The notes below the pieces were generated by a model. It saw only the letters and a list, made by a program, of their open reading frames with translations, was not told where the DNA came from and made no database searches. From positions 229,371 to 293,370 of the forward strand of contig NZ_JAIKLE010000004.1 in NCBI RefSeq assembly GCF_022267315.1: 64,000 bases of DNA. Direction: 5' to 3'. The position numbers and the translations under genes were made by a program. Source of the stretch: Maribellus maritimus. Its GTDB lineage: Bacteria; Bacteroidota; Bacteroidia; Bacteroidales; Prolixibacteraceae. Numbering within the stretch: the stretch's first letter is position 1; each line of letters opens with the position of its first letter. Below, in pieces: positions 1 to 9,826 of the stretch.

Positions 1-2
1 TT

Positions 3-155
3 CCTGTCCCCGGAAGAATATCAAATGTAAACTGGGGAGTTGAAATCGGTTCGAACGGTACACTTTCTAATCAGTTGATAAAAGAGAATTATATACTGTT
101 TCATCTTGGCTTTAGTTTAAATGAAATTGCCTTTTTAAAACGGAGATACGATTAA
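3..155 (+). CDS. C-terminal fragment of an outer-membrane beta-barrel protein (FadL/OMPP1-like)
   Basis: The third forward frame is open from the window edge to TAA at 153-155 and gives about 50 residues. It ends in alternating polar and hydrophobic residues (NYILFHLGFSLNEIAF) followed by KRRYD. This resembles the last strands of Bacteroidota outer-membrane transport proteins of the OMPP1/FadL/TodX type, which often end in a GLSLN-x-x-W/F-basic motif. The barrel is read from the tail only, so the family is uncertain. The rest of the gene lies outside the window. Confidence 0.5.
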   Translation, partial: PVPGRISNVNWGVEIGSNGTLSNQLIKENYILFHLGFSLNEIAFLKRRYD

Positions 156-381
156 ATCCTATTGAGGGCTTTTTTTATGTGGTTGGGCGAATTAAAATTG
201 GTCGAATGTAGGATCTTGGAATATCAATATCTATCGAAAGCATTGCTGTTGTATATATTTAAACAACTGTTAGGTAAATACCAAATTCAACGAATTTTGT
301 TTTTTTTGCATCGTTGGCTAAGTTGTTTATTTTCTAGGTAATTATGAACAACCCTGCCAAGGCATATGAAGTTAAAATATT
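156..381. other. Intergenic region between convergent genes
   Basis: AT-rich, no credible ORF. No strong stem-loop with a T-run was found, so terminators for the two convergent genes were not located. Confidence 0.5.
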
Positions 382-2769
382 TTATTCCATCCCGATAGGA
401 GCACCTTGCGGTGGCATTTCGTTTTTTATTTCTTTGAATTTCTCCGGATTTGTATTAAAGAACTCTATTTGATGAACAGCATACGCGTAATGTGATTTAG
501 ATTCCGAAAGAGATACAGAATTACTTTTTTGGCTGGCCAACGTTTTAAGATCCTGAATCTTTTGCCATGTCAGTGCTTTTACTTCTGATGTGGCATCTGG
601 GTTTAAGGCCAGTTGCATCAGGTTTACCAGGAGTGTATTATTGGCTACTTTCTGCAACTCACCATCCATCCCGCTTGTCAGGGGAGTTTCCCATGTGGCA
701 GAAACCAGTTCGTCCAGTATTTTGGAAAAACCCGGCTGGTTGGTATTCCTTGCATGATATTCGATTAAACGTTGTGCCCGTTGCGGGTTTAACAGTTCAC
801 TAAAAACCATATTCGTTAATTTTCCGGCAGCGCTTAGAGGGTCAAAAGTTAATCCGGTATTTGATTTTATGTTTTCAGCAGAACTCCTGCCGTAGCCCAT
901 GGGCTTGGGAGGAATCATCCGGAGTAATTTCTCCGGGATTTTCAGCTCTTTGGGCGAGATGGTTTGCAACAGAATCTGTAAAGCTTTCTCCTGGTCTTCG
1001 GACGAAATCATTTCAGTTATCATTTGTCCGTCACCTTTTAAAGCATACCGGTAGTTTAATCCACCGATTATTTTTGCTGCCGCAGTAATCTGATAACGAT
1101 GGTAATAATATACCGGAACAAGAACATCTTCCAGGATAGCGTAAGGTGTTCCTTCAGGAATCGTGTTTTCGCCAAAGTTACTTAAAGCAATCCTTCTGAT
1201 TTCCATCATTCTTTCCAGTTCTTTGTATGGGTTTTCCCCATTGTCCCACTGGCTGGTATATGGCTGGATGCCTCCTCCGGAAGTCCGATCGGAGAGAAAA
1301 GTTGTACCGTTTTTTATATAATCCTGAATGATTCTACCGAGGCCTTCTTTTTCCTTTTTTTCGTCTGAAAATTCGTGGTAGCCATAGTTAATCGCAATTT
1401 TATCCCAGTCTCCGATTTTATCATCGTAAGCTTCTGAAAGGTCTATTTTTCCATTTTTAATTTTTACCAGCGGCTGCGGATAATCCATAACCGAAGCACG
1501 GTTTTCGCTGCTTGAACTGTAGGCGTGGGCCAGGCCAATGGTGTGTCCGACCTCGTGTGCTGAAAGTTGACGAATACGTGCCAGCGCCATTTCTTTGGCT
1601 TTTTCAATCTCTTTTGTGTTTTTTCCAAAAGGTGAAATCAGTCCTTGTGCAATCATAAAATCCTGGCGTATCCTGAGCGAGCCCAAAGAAACATGTCCTT
1701 TTAATATTTCACCGGTTCTGGGATCGCTTACTGTTGAGCCATAGGACCAGCCTCGTGTTGAGCGGTGCACCCACTGAATGGTGTTGTAGCGCACATCCTG
1801 CATGTCGGCACCCTGGGGCATCTCTTTTAAAATAAACGCATTTTTGAATCCGGCTTCTTCAAAAGCTTCGTTCCACCAGCTTGCGCCTTCAATAAGTGCC
1901 GATTTAATTGGTTCCGGAGTTCCCCTGTCAACATAATATATAATCGGCTCAACCGGTTCGCTTATTCGGGCATTTGGGTTTTTCTTTTCCAGCCGGTGCC
2001 GTTCAATAAAACGTTTAACAATTGGTTGATCAAAAGGAGTTGCATAGTCCTGATAAGTGGTCGAGAAATAACCTGCCCTTGGATCAAATGCCCTTGGTTT
2101 GTAGTCGTTATCCGGCAGTTCAATAAACGAATGATGAATATAAATACTTATCACATCTGAGCTTGGCGTAACGGTGCGTACAAATTTTCCCGCTGGTTCT
2201 CCGGTAAATGTAATCAGTGCTTCAAATTCACTGTTTTTTGGGAAACTTTTTAGCCCGTCCCGGTATATTGCCGAACGCGATTTATCAATTTTATAATTTC
2301 CTTCTTTGTTCCGTTGTAAGGTTGCAGAAACATTAGCCGCATCCAGGAGGAAAAAATCGGTAGCATCAACATAAAATTTGCCGCTTTCTTCTTTTTCAAT
2401 TTTGAACCCCCAAAGTACTGATATAGCAAATGCATCGTCAACGGCTTTTATTTCATCGTCGTTTTTACTCGAAGCCCGGTAGTCGTAGTTGGATTGTACA
2501 AGTAATAATTTATTTCCTGCTTTTACAAATTTTACCACTTTAGTTCCGGTAAGCTTTCCCCTGTCAAGGCCTAAGTCGTTTGAACCCACCCCCGAAGCAA
2601 GAGATGTCACATACAAAAACTCTGCGTCAAGCTTATCAACTTCAAGTGTTACTTTATTTTCTTTTTCAGAATATGAAAAGTTAAAAAAACCGGTGAATTC
2701 TTCGCCAAAGGCAATAAAAGGTAAAAATGTAATGAGATATAAAATGGAAGCAGTCACAATTTTTTTCAT
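382..2769 (-). CDS. Secreted zinc-dependent metalloprotease (metzincin, DUF5117/DUF5118-type)
   Basis: A 795-residue protein. It begins with a signal peptide (basic MKK, then a hydrophobic stretch to about residue 22, FGEE). The catalytic motif HEVGHTIGLAH, an extended HExxHxxGxxH zinc site, lies near residues 404-414. It is followed at about residue 426 by a SVMDY Met-turn, which places it among metzincins. Length and layout match the Bacteroidota family annotated as zinc-dependent metalloprotease with N-terminal DUF5117 and DUF5118 regions. It probably cleaves peptides in the periplasm or outside the cell; the substrate is unknown. No T9SS sorting domain is visible at the C-terminus. It is a single gene, divergent from hppA. 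Confidence 0.85.
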   Translation of the reverse strand: MKKIVTASILYLITFLPFIAFGEEFTGFFNFSYSEKENKVTLEVDKLDAEFLYVTSLASGVGSNDLGLDRGKLTGTKVVKFVKAGNKLLLVQSNYDYRASSKNDDEIKAVDDAFAISVLWGFKIEKEESGKFYVDATDFFLLDAANVSATLQRNKEGNYKIDKSRSAIYRDGLKSFPKNSEFEALITFTGEPAGKFVRTVTPSSDVISIYIHHSFIELPDNDYKPRAFDPRAGYFSTTYQDYATPFDQPIVKRFIERHRLEKKNPNARISEPVEPIIYYVDRGTPEPIKSALIEGASWWNEAFEEAGFKNAFILKEMPQGADMQDVRYNTIQWVHRSTRGWSYGSTVSDPRTGEILKGHVSLGSLRIRQDFMIAQGLISPFGKNTKEIEKAKEMALARIRQLSAHEVGHTIGLAHAYSSSSENRASVMDYPQPLVKIKNGKIDLSEAYDDKIGDWDKIAINYGYHEFSDEKKEKEGLGRIIQDYIKNGTTFLSDRTSGGGIQPYTSQWDNGENPYKELERMMEIRRIALSNFGENTIPEGTPYAILEDVLVPVYYYHRYQITAAAKIIGGLNYRYALKGDGQMITEMISSEDQEKALQILLQTISPKELKIPEKLLRMIPPKPMGYGRSSAENIKSNTGLTFDPLSAAGKLTNMVFSELLNPQRAQRLIEYHARNTNQPGFSKILDELVSATWETPLTSGMDGELQKVANNTLLVNLMQLALNPDATSEVKALTWQKIQDLKTLASQKSNSVSLSESKSHYAYAVHQIEFFNTNPEKFKEIKNEMPPQGAPIGME

Positions 2770-3198
2770 AAGAACAGATGTTTGTATTTGTTATAAATAT
2801 CGGAAAATTTCATTTTAAATTCCGATTTTTTGAGTAAGTGCTACTCATGCTAATGAAACATTAACAAACAATCATTTCAATTTGATTAAGTTTCCCAGGT
2901 GTTATTTAAAAACTTTTTAATACGTGGTTCAATTTTGGGTTAAAACATGAGATTTACGAGGCAGTTTACCACTTTTTTTTCAAAAGGCAGACATCAAAAT
3001 GATTTGTTAATTTATTTTCAATCTATTGTGTAACAGGTCACCAAATCTTTAGCATTTCATTTTAAAATTTATCTTTGTCTGCTGGAAATTTTTTTTTATT
3101 AAAAACGACCATAAATCAAACTGAGTTTAACGATTCAATGTAAAGTATATTTATTATAAATCTAAACCGTAACAGCAGTTACATAAAATTATCAACTT
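2770..3198. other. Divergent promoter region between the protease and hppA
   Basis: 429 bases without a credible gene. It is very AT-rich. It holds a Bacteroidota-type -7 box (3070-3077) for hppA, leaving a leader of roughly 115 nt. No riboswitch-like structure was recognised. Confidence 0.5.
3070..3077 (+). promoter_or_regulatory. Putative -7 box of the hppA promoter
   Basis: TATCTTTG matches the Bacteroidota primary-sigma -7 consensus TAnnTTTG exactly. No clear TTTG -33 element is seen at the usual distance, so the call rests on the -7 box and its position ahead of hppA. Confidence 0.5.
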
Positions 3199-5493
3199 AT
3201 GAGTAATATTTTCTTATTAGTACCCATTGCCTCCATTTTGGCACTGGTATTTGCCTGGATTTTCTTCAAATCGTTGATGAAAAATTCAGAAGGTACTGAT
3301 CGGATGAAAGAGATTGCACAATATGTTCGCGAAGGTGCAATGGCTTATCTGAAGAGACAGTATAAAGTTGTAATAATTGTTTTTGTCGTTCTGTTTATCC
3401 TGCTAACAATAATGGCGTATTTTGGTGTTCAAAATCCATTTGTACCCATCGCCTTTTTAACCGGAGGTTTCTTTTCCGGACTTTGCGGATTTTTGGGAAT
3501 GAAAACAGCCACTTTTGCTTCGGCGAGAACAGCCCACGGTGCTTCACAATCGCTGAATAAAGGTTTGCAGGTAGCATTCCGTAGTGGCGCCGTAATGGGA
3601 TTAGTTGTTGTAGGATTTGCCCTTCTTGATATTGCCGCATGGTATTTACTGTTGAGTAAAGTGATTTTTACTCCTGAACATATGGCTAACGGTTTGCATT
3701 TTCTTGGTCTCCAGTTTGTTCATGAGGGAACAACCGAAACACAAAAGCTGGTTGAAATTACAACTACGATGTTAACCTTTGGGATGGGCGCATCTACACA
3801 GGCATTGTTTGCACGTGTTGGCGGTGGTATTTATACTAAAGCGGCTGACGTTGGTGCCGATCTGGTTGGAAAAGTTGAAGCTGGTATCCCTGAAGATGAC
3901 CCACGTAACCCTGCAACCATTGCAGATAATGTTGGTGATAATGTTGGCGATGTTGCCGGTATGGGAGCCGATCTTTATGAAAGTTATGCAGGTTCGATAC
4001 TTGCAACTGCTGCGTTAGGAGCTGCGCTTCCGGCGGTTGCTCTGGCCGGTACAGGAATTGACCCGATTAAAGCTGTAACTGCACCAATGATTGTTGCTGC
4101 TATAGGTATTGTTTTATCCATCATTGGTATTTTTATGGTTCGTACAAAAGAATCAGCAACACAAAAAACATTATTAAGAGCTTTATTTATAGGAACTTTT
4201 GGTAGTTCTGTTCTTATACTTCTTGCCTTGGTAGGTTTGGCATTTATGGGATGGATTACCTGGGGTGTTTTCTGGGCTGTTGTTATTGGTTTGGCAGCCG
4301 GTGTTATTATCGGTCAGGCAACCGAATATTATACTTCCGATGAATATAAACCTACAAAAGGTATTGCACATCAGGCACAACAAGGCCCTGCCACAACCAT
4401 TATCGATGGAATTGCTGTTGGAATGAATTCAACCTGGATTCCGGTAGTAACTATTGTACTTGGTATCATGGGAGCTTTCTGGGCTGCCGGTGGTGCTCAG
4501 CATTTTGCAATGGGAGTATACGGAATTGGTTTTGCCGCTGTTGGTATGCTTTCAACATTAGGTATTACGCTCGCAACCGATGCTTTTGGCCCTATTGCTG
4601 ATAACGCAGGTGGAAATGCTGAAATGTCGGAATTACCTCCTGAAGTTCGTGAAAGAACCGATGCTTTGGATATGTTAGGAAATACTACTGCTGCAACAGG
4701 TAAAGGTTTTGCCATTGGTTCTGCTGCACTTACTGCAATGGCACTTATTTCGGCTTACATGGAAGAAGTAAGATTGTGGTTTGGTAAAATAGCCAAAGGT
4801 GGTGAAGGATTTGTTGCTAAAGGTCAGTATGTTTTTTATAATGATGTTGCTCCTGCAGTAGAAGAAGGTATAAAAGCTGTAAAAATTTCAGCTGCTTCTG
4901 TAAAAGATTTTTCAGCTGCTTACGATATTACATTGTTTAATCCATTGTTCCTTGGTGGATTGTTCCTTGGTTCAATGATGGCATTCCTGTTTAGTGCAAT
5001 GACAATGAAAGCTGTTGGACGTGCAGCCGGTGCGATGGTTGATGAAGTTCGTCGTCAGTTCCGCGAAATTAAAGGTATTTTGGAAGGGAAAGCAACACCT
5101 GAATATGCAAAATGTGTTGAGATTTCAACCAAAGGAGCCCAGAGAGAGATGTTGGTTCCTTCACTTGTTGCTATCATTGTTCCCGTAATTGTTGGTGCGT
5201 CAATGGGAGTTGCCGGGGTAATTGGTCTTTTAGCCGGAGGTTTAACTGCTGGTTTTACGCTGGCTGTATTTATGAATAACGCCGGAGGGGCATGGGATAA
5301 CGCTAAAAAATTCATTGAAAAAGGAAATTACGGAGGAAAGGGAAGCGAAGCTCATAAAGCAGGTGTTGTAGGTGATACCGTAGGTGATCCTTTCAAAGAT
5401 ACTTCTGGTCCTTCATTGAACATCCTTATTAAACTTATGACAATGGTCTCAGTTGTAATGGCTGGGTTAACCGTAACATTAAGTTTGCTGTAA
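3199..5493 (+). CDS. hppA: Membrane-bound ion-pumping pyrophosphatase, K+-dependent type
   Basis: A 764-residue polytopic membrane protein that couples pyrophosphate hydrolysis to Na+ and/or H+ export. The substrate-binding signature [11 protein letters not shown] is at residues 217-227, followed by the acidic [19 protein letters not shown] region. A second acidic motif appears near the C-terminus ([15 protein letters not shown]). In the diagnostic loop the sequence is [10 protein letters not shown] with Ala at about residue 498; K+-independent H+-pumps have Lys there (GNTTKA). This puts it in the K+-dependent subfamily, which includes both Na+- and H+-pumping enzymes, and the transported ion cannot be read with certainty. 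It is a single transcription unit with its own promoter box and a strong terminator. Confidence 0.95.
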   Translation: MSNIFLLVPIASILALVFAWIFFKSLMKNSEGTDRMKEIAQYVREGAMAYLKRQYKVVIIVFVVLFILLTIMAYFGVQNPFVPIAFLTGGFFSGLCGFLGMKTATFASARTAHGASQSLNKGLQVAFRSGAVMGLVVVGFALLDIAAWYLLLSKVIFTPEHMANGLHFLGLQFVHEGTTETQKLVEITTTMLTFGMGASTQALFARVGGGIYTKAADVGADLVGKVEAGIPEDDPRNPATIADNVGDNVGDVAGMGADLYESYAGSILATAALGAALPAVALAGTGIDPIKAVTAPMIVAAIGIVLSIIGIFMVRTKESATQKTLLRALFIGTFGSSVLILLALVGLAFMGWITWGVFWAVVIGLAAGVIIGQATEYYTSDEYKPTKGIAHQAQQGPATTIIDGIAVGMNSTWIPVVTIVLGIMGAFWAAGGAQHFAMGVYGIGFAAVGMLSTLGITLATDAFGPIADNAGGNAEMSELPPEVRERTDALDMLGNTTAATGKGFAIGSAALTAMALISAYMEEVRLWFGKIAKGGEGFVAKGQYVFYNDVAPAVEEGIKAVKISAASVKDFSAAYDITLFNPLFLGGLFLGSMMAFLFSAMTMKAVGRAAGAMVDEVRRQFREIKGILEGKATPEYAKCVEISTKGAQREMLVPSLVAIIVPVIVGASMGVAGVIGLLAGGLTAGFTLAVFMNNAGGAWDNAKKFIEKGNYGGKGSEAHKAGVVGDTVGDPFKDTSGPSLNILIKLMTMVSVVMAGLTVTLSLL

Positions 5494-5526
5494 ATTATTG
5501 ATTGTAATAGAATTAATATAATTAAG

Positions 5527-5555
5527 CCACTTGTATTGTTACAAGTGGTTTTTTT
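5527..5555 (+). terminator. Rho-independent terminator after hppA
   Basis: A perfect 9-bp stem (CCACTTGTA / TACAAGTGG, 5527-5535 with 5540-5548) with a TTGT loop, followed by seven Ts. Confidence 0.9.
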
Positions 5556-5670
5556 GTGCCTTTTTTAATTTTAAAAATATTAGGATAAATTTAGAATTAT
5601 TCTTGAACAAAATATTTCTAAATTTAGTTACTTATTGTGAACAGGAATAAAACATTAAAAATCAAATATT

Positions 5671-6684
5671 ATGGCAGACTTATCAACAACCTACATGGGT
5701 ATAAAATTAAAAAACCCATTAATTCTTGGAGCTTGCAATCTGGTTAACAAGCCTGAAACAATCAAACAAATTGAAGATGCCGGAATTGGGGCAATTGTTT
5801 ATCGTTCGTTGTTTGAGGAGCAAATTCAACTTGAAAATCTTCAGATGGATGAAGAACTCAATGAGTATAACGAACGTAACGCTGAAATGACTGATTTGTT
5901 TCCAACACTGGAACATGCGGGCCCTAAAGAACATTTATATAATCTTGAAAAATTGAAAAAAAGTGTAAATGTTCCGGTTTTTGCAAGTTTAAATGCAATT
6001 TACGAACCTACGTGGGTTGAATATGCCAAAGAATTAGAGAAAACAGGTGTTGATGGTTTGGAAATTAATTTGTACGCTACTCCCGGCTATTTCGAAGTGA
6101 CCGGGAAATCTATCGAGGATAAACAGATTCAGATTGTAAAAGCAGTAAAAAAAGCAGTTAACATTCCCGTAAGTGTTAAAATAAGTATGTTTTATTCCAA
6201 TCCGCTTAATTTTATTAAAAAGGTTGATGAAGCCGGCGCAGATGCCTATGTCTTATTTAACCGTTTTTTCCAGCCCGAGATTGATGCGGAAAAGGAAGAA
6301 TATTACTATCCATGGGAGTTGAGTAATCCCAAAGATCACATGGTTAGTTTGCGTTATGCGGGGCTGCTTTACGGAAATCTGGAAGGAAGTATTTGTGCCA
6401 GTCGCGGAATTTACAGTGCGCAGGATGTAATTAAGATGATACTTGCCGGTGCAGATGCTGTGCAAATGGTGAGTACGATATACAAAAACCAGCCTTCTGT
6501 TGTTTCTGATATTCTGATTGAATTAAACAAGTGGATGGAGGAAAAAGAATACAAGTCTTTGGGCGACTTCAGAGGAAAACTTTCGCGGAAAAATATGAAA
6601 GACCCGTTTGCATATCAGAGAGCACAATATGTTGATATTCTCATGAAATCAGATTCGATATTTAAAAAATATCCGATGGTTTAG
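5671..6684 (+). CDS. Dihydroorotate dehydrogenase-like flavoprotein lacking the catalytic Cys
   Basis: A 337-residue TIM-barrel protein with the overall layout of class 1 dihydroorotate dehydrogenases. The start is KLKNPLILGA, barrel strands include VFASLNAI and VSVKIS, and a late phosphate-binding segment reads GADAVQMVST. In true class 1 enzymes the substrate loop reads NLSCPN, with the Cys acting as base. Here the aligned segment is EINLYATPG (residues 131-139), so that Cys is absent. It is therefore probably an FMN oxidoreductase with another substrate rather than the pyrimidine enzyme. It stands alone between two terminators. Confidence 0.8.
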   Translation: MADLSTTYMGIKLKNPLILGACNLVNKPETIKQIEDAGIGAIVYRSLFEEQIQLENLQMDEELNEYNERNAEMTDLFPTLEHAGPKEHLYNLEKLKKSVNVPVFASLNAIYEPTWVEYAKELEKTGVDGLEINLYATPGYFEVTGKSIEDKQIQIVKAVKKAVNIPVSVKISMFYSNPLNFIKKVDEAGADAYVLFNRFFQPEIDAEKEEYYYPWELSNPKDHMVSLRYAGLLYGNLEGSICASRGIYSAQDVIKMILAGADAVQMVSTIYKNQPSVVSDILIELNKWMEEKEYKSLGDFRGKLSRKNMKDPFAYQRAQYVDILMKSDSIFKKYPMV

Positions 6685-6712
6685 TTAGAGAGAATAACTA
6701 ATTATTTTATAT

Positions 6713-6748
6713 AAAAAGCAGGAAGCATATAGTTTCCTGCTTTTTTTT
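6713..6748 (+). terminator. Rho-independent terminator after the DHOD-like gene
   Basis: Perfect 12-bp stem AAAAAGCAGGAA / TTCCTGCTTTTT (6713-6724 with 6734-6745), 9-nt loop, T-run to 6748. Confidence 0.9.
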
Positions 6749-6913
6749 GTTTGACAGGAGAAATTCATTAGTTGTATTTTTTTTTGAGAAAATTATGATA
6801 ATATAGTTTTAGAAATCAATAAGTAAAGGAGAAATATTTGTTTTGAAAAAAGGCAAAAAGGTATTATATTACATAGTGTTAGGAATAATCGTAAACCATT
6901 GAATCATTTTACT

Positions 6914-7453
6914 ATGGAACCATTTATAGGTCAAATAATGCTGTTTGGAGGAAATTTCGCTCCAAGAGGATGGGCACTTTGTGATGGACAATTGCTTTCA
7001 ATCACACAAAATCAGGCCTTATTTTCAATTCTAGGCACAACATATGGAGGAGACGGCCGAACAACTTTTGGGCTGCCTGATTTAAGAGGGCGTGTTCCAA
7101 TGCATCCGGGTAATGGGCCGGGATTAACACCAAGAAGACTTGGAGAAAAATCGGGAGAAGAAAATATTCTGTTAAATATAAATCAGATTCCTGCACATAA
7201 CCATAGTGCATCCGGGACTATTCAGGCAAAAAACGGACAAGCGGATGCTTCCAATCCGGGAGACGCTGTGGCTGCTACATTAAATAAAAATACAGAAGGA
7301 TATGCCCAAAAAGCAAATACAACTATGAAGGCCGGAGGTGTCGATGTGACTGTTAATAATTCAGGAGGAAGTCTGCCTCACAACAATGTTCAGCCTTATC
7401 AGTGTATAAATTATATTATCGCGTTGCAGGGGATATATCCTTCTCGGGGCTAA
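6914..7453 (+). CDS. Phage tail collar domain protein (microcystin-dependent-protein family)
   Basis: About 179 residues from the ATG at 6914; an upstream in-frame TTG at 6899 is less likely. The N-terminus EPFIGQIMLFGGNFAPRGW, then CDGQLLSI, YGGDGRTTFGLPDLRGRVP and the PAHNHSASG segment are hallmarks of the tail-collar fold (PF07484) seen in the MdpB-like family. The C-terminus HNNVQPYQCINYIIALQG is also typical. Such proteins are often encoded alone or in sets of two or three on bacterial chromosomes, outside prophages. Their role is not settled, and no phage genes lie nearby. Confidence 0.88.
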   Translation: MEPFIGQIMLFGGNFAPRGWALCDGQLLSITQNQALFSILGTTYGGDGRTTFGLPDLRGRVPMHPGNGPGLTPRRLGEKSGEENILLNINQIPAHNHSASGTIQAKNGQADASNPGDAVAATLNKNTEGYAQKANTTMKAGGVDVTVNNSGGSLPHNNVQPYQCINYIIALQGIYPSRG

Positions 7454-8205
7454 GAGACATTACATCTAAAACATATGAATTTTGTGTTGGTTACAGTATT
7501 TGGTGATTTTTGCATGAAATACCCAAAGTATAAATGTGATTGAAGCCGATGTGCAGCAAGTTGACGATTGATTTGAGTTCCGAAGTTTCCGAAGAAAGTT
7601 TTTAGGCAAACGATATCATTGGAATTTTTTTGCAGGAGCAGTACAGAGTTTTTACGCGAAATGTTTTGAGTATGCCGAATAAGGGCGGGAAATGCATTTC
7701 CAGCCCATCAATATGATTAGCTGCCGGATTGGTAGGAAAAGGTGTTTGACTAAATAATAGATAACTCCAACGATAATTAAGTGTCTTTTAGGTTTCGTTA
7801 TTTCTATTTTGTAACAATTTATTACAAGAGGTTAATTTTTTATTACAAAAAACCTATTTTCTTGATTAAAATCAAGTTGAATATAAGAATATTCGGCAAA
7901 AGTTTAATTCCTTTGTACTTCTTTGAATATTATTCCCTAAAATATCGTAAAATATGAAATATGGAACGCTTGATACAAATCACAAAATTTTATTAAAAAG
8001 GTTTATAGCAATATTAGCCTCATTGAGGGTATAGTTTGTCGCTTGCCACCTTGAAAAAAGTAAATTATTGTCCTTTATATTTGATTTGACAGAGTCCTTC
8101 AAGTGGATAACTATGTGTGTAAACTTAGGATGAACTAAAGATAAGTGTCGAATGGTTTTTGATTTATTAATTAACAGCTTAAAAAATCCGAAAAGCTTCA
8201 ATTAT
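7454..8205. other. Gene-poor region with one long palindrome
   Basis: No convincing gene; short frames are broken by stops. The only structure that stands out is the palindrome at 7683-7706. AT-rich sequence just ahead of 8152 probably holds the Crp/Fnr gene promoter, but no clear TAnnTTTG box was seen. Confidence 0.4.
7683..7706. repeat. 24-bp near-perfect palindrome
   Basis: GGGC, one mismatch, a perfect 14-bp core GGAAATGCATTTCC, one mismatch, then GCCC. There is no loop and no following T-run, so it looks more like a protein-binding dyad or an element remnant than a terminator. Confidence 0.55.
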
Positions 8206-8832
8206 ATGCAAAGGGAGCAAGAAAAGATCATTCACTATTTAACTAAATTGAAATTAAACCTTCCCAATGATATTCTTGCAAAGATTGAAAAAGAGAAACA
8301 CCAGAAGGGGACATATTTGGTTAAAGCAGGTCAACCCGTGTCTAAAATATGGTTTTTGGAGTCAGGTATAGCTCATCTTTTTTATCAAAAAGGGAGCCAA
8401 AAAGTTACTGAAACCTTTGCGTTTCCAAATGAAATATTTAGCGTATATACAAGTTTGATTCGGAAAAGTCCGTCCATATTATCTATTCAGCTACTTACAA
8501 ATGCAGTAGTATGGTCGATGGAATGGGATTATTTTCAACAGATAAGCAAAAGTGTTCCCGTAACAATTGATATTGAACGTTTGTTGATAGCTTGTTGGAT
8601 ATATAATTCTATGGAACGTTCGCTAAATCGTTTTTTTACTGTGGAAGAACAATATTTATTTCTGATAAAACGTCAGCCGAAATTAATAGAACAGATTCCA
8701 TCAGTCTATATAGCAAATTACCTTGGAACAACACCTGAAACTATAAGCAGGGTTAGATCCAAAATAAAAGATGGAGTGGATTTACCTGATGTTTCACCTT
8801 TTGAATACATCTTTATCAAAAGAAAAAAATAG
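8206..8832 (+). CDS. Crp/Fnr-family transcriptional regulator
   Basis: About 208 residues from the ATG at 8206; an in-frame ATG at 8152 would add 18 residues with no family resemblance. An N-terminal cyclic-nucleotide-binding-like beta-roll (KGTYLVKAGQPVSKIWFLESGIAHLF) leads into a dimer helix. The winged-helix recognition segment is IPSVYIANYLGTTPETISRVRSK near the C-terminus. No Fnr-type cysteine cluster is visible. Homologues in Bacteroidota are mostly uncharacterised regulators with short receptor domains. It is a solitary gene and no target can be assigned. Confidence 0.85.
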   Translation: MQREQEKIIHYLTKLKLNLPNDILAKIEKEKHQKGTYLVKAGQPVSKIWFLESGIAHLFYQKGSQKVTETFAFPNEIFSVYTSLIRKSPSILSIQLLTNAVVWSMEWDYFQQISKSVPVTIDIERLLIACWIYNSMERSLNRFFTVEEQYLFLIKRQPKLIEQIPSVYIANYLGTTPETISRVRSKIKDGVDLPDVSPFEYIFIKRKK

Positions 8833-9215
8833 ATTCAAGTAATAATGTAATTTTTTTTGCTTCATTTTCATTTAATGACTTATGTCAATTTTAAGATAGT
8901 GGAAATAAAATAAAAACTTTTTTCTTTGTAAGAAGATAATATTTCTTATTTATAGAATGTAATTTTCGATACATACAAACCCGTTTTTTTCATTTTAAAA
9001 TTGTGTCGAAAATTGATGGACGTAAATAATAAATTGTTTAACGATAATACGATTTAAGGTTCAAGCTGTATTCTGTACTGATTGTTTATTTACAGTAATA
9101 GATAAAGGAATGGTATAACTTCGCTCAGAGATTTTATATGTGAAATAAAAGAGCTGGTATTCCTTGTTTTTGTAAAGAAAGCATAATGGTACAATTGCAG
9201 CAAATTTTAAGGGTC
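8833..9215. other. Intergenic region, nothing recognised
   Basis: AT-rich, without a credible ORF, RNA or terminator. An in-frame GTG/ATG extension of the receiver gene begins at 9186, but the ATG at 9216 fits the receiver fold better. Confidence 0.4.
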
Positions 9216-9599
9216 ATGAAAAAGATAAAGATACTTTATGTTGACGACGATCCTGCGCATATCTTGTTAATGTGCAGGGTATTGCTGGAAAGCAATTTTG
9301 AATTGGTACCTGCCTGTTCAGCTAAAGATGCAATTTCAATTTTAAACGACTCCCCAGAGCTGAAAATAGTAATTAGCGATTGGGTTATGCCAGAGATGGA
9401 TGGATTGGAGCTGGTTCAGTATGTAAATGAATCGTATCCGGATAAAATTTGCTATATGTTGTCTGGTAGCAACAGGACAGATAAGGTGAAGAGTTTTGAA
9501 GAAAAAGGATTTATCAGGAAATATTTTCCAAAACCCGTCAATAAAGAAATATTGATGGAGGAGATGGATAATATAAGCAGTTTGTTGAATTTGAATTAG
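9216..9599 (+). CDS. Single-domain response regulator (CheY-like receiver)
   Basis: A receiver domain of 127 residues from the ATG at 9216 (MKKIKILYVDDDP). The acidic pocket is D10-D12, the predicted phospho-acceptor is D55 in VISDWVMPEMDG, the Thr/Ser switch lies in MLSGS and the conserved Lys is K106 in FPKPVN. There is no output domain, so it must act by protein contact or as a phosphate relay. No kinase gene is adjacent. A strong terminator follows. Confidence 0.88.
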   Translation: MKKIKILYVDDDPAHILLMCRVLLESNFELVPACSAKDAISILNDSPELKIVISDWVMPEMDGLELVQYVNESYPDKICYMLSGSNRTDKVKSFEEKGFIRKYFPKPVNKEILMEEMDNISSLLNLN

Positions 9600-9678
9600 T
9601 TATTGAATATTTTGAAAGTAAAAGAGTGTAAATTTATTATGTGACGCAAAGATTGATGTTTTTACAAACCTCTGGACT

Positions 9679-9714
9679 ACACCGGGAGTTTGAAACTCCC
9701 GGTGTTTCCTTTTC
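9679..9714 (+). terminator. Terminator after the receiver gene
   Basis: A 13-bp perfect inverted repeat (ACACCGGGAGTTT / AAACTCCCGGTGT, 9679-9691 with 9693-9705) followed by a T-rich but interrupted tract. Confidence 0.75.
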
Positions 9715-9826
9715 CCGTTTTGAATTGATATCTCTGCTGAAAACGAAATTTTGAGAATATGTTTTACGATAATATGAAATAAGTAATAAACTCAGAGTTA
9801 CATAGATAATACCGTCCGTCCTTTCA

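Noticed and set aside
5671..6684. True dihydroorotate dehydrogenase (pyrD)
   Set aside because: The catalytic Cys loop is replaced by YATPG.
6914..7453. Prophage
   Set aside because: Only one tail-collar gene is present, bounded by housekeeping genes and with no integrase, capsid or lysis gene.
7980..8201. Leftward 73-residue ORF upstream of the Crp/Fnr gene
   Set aside because: No family resemblance, and it overlaps the probable promoter and 5' end of the Crp/Fnr gene.
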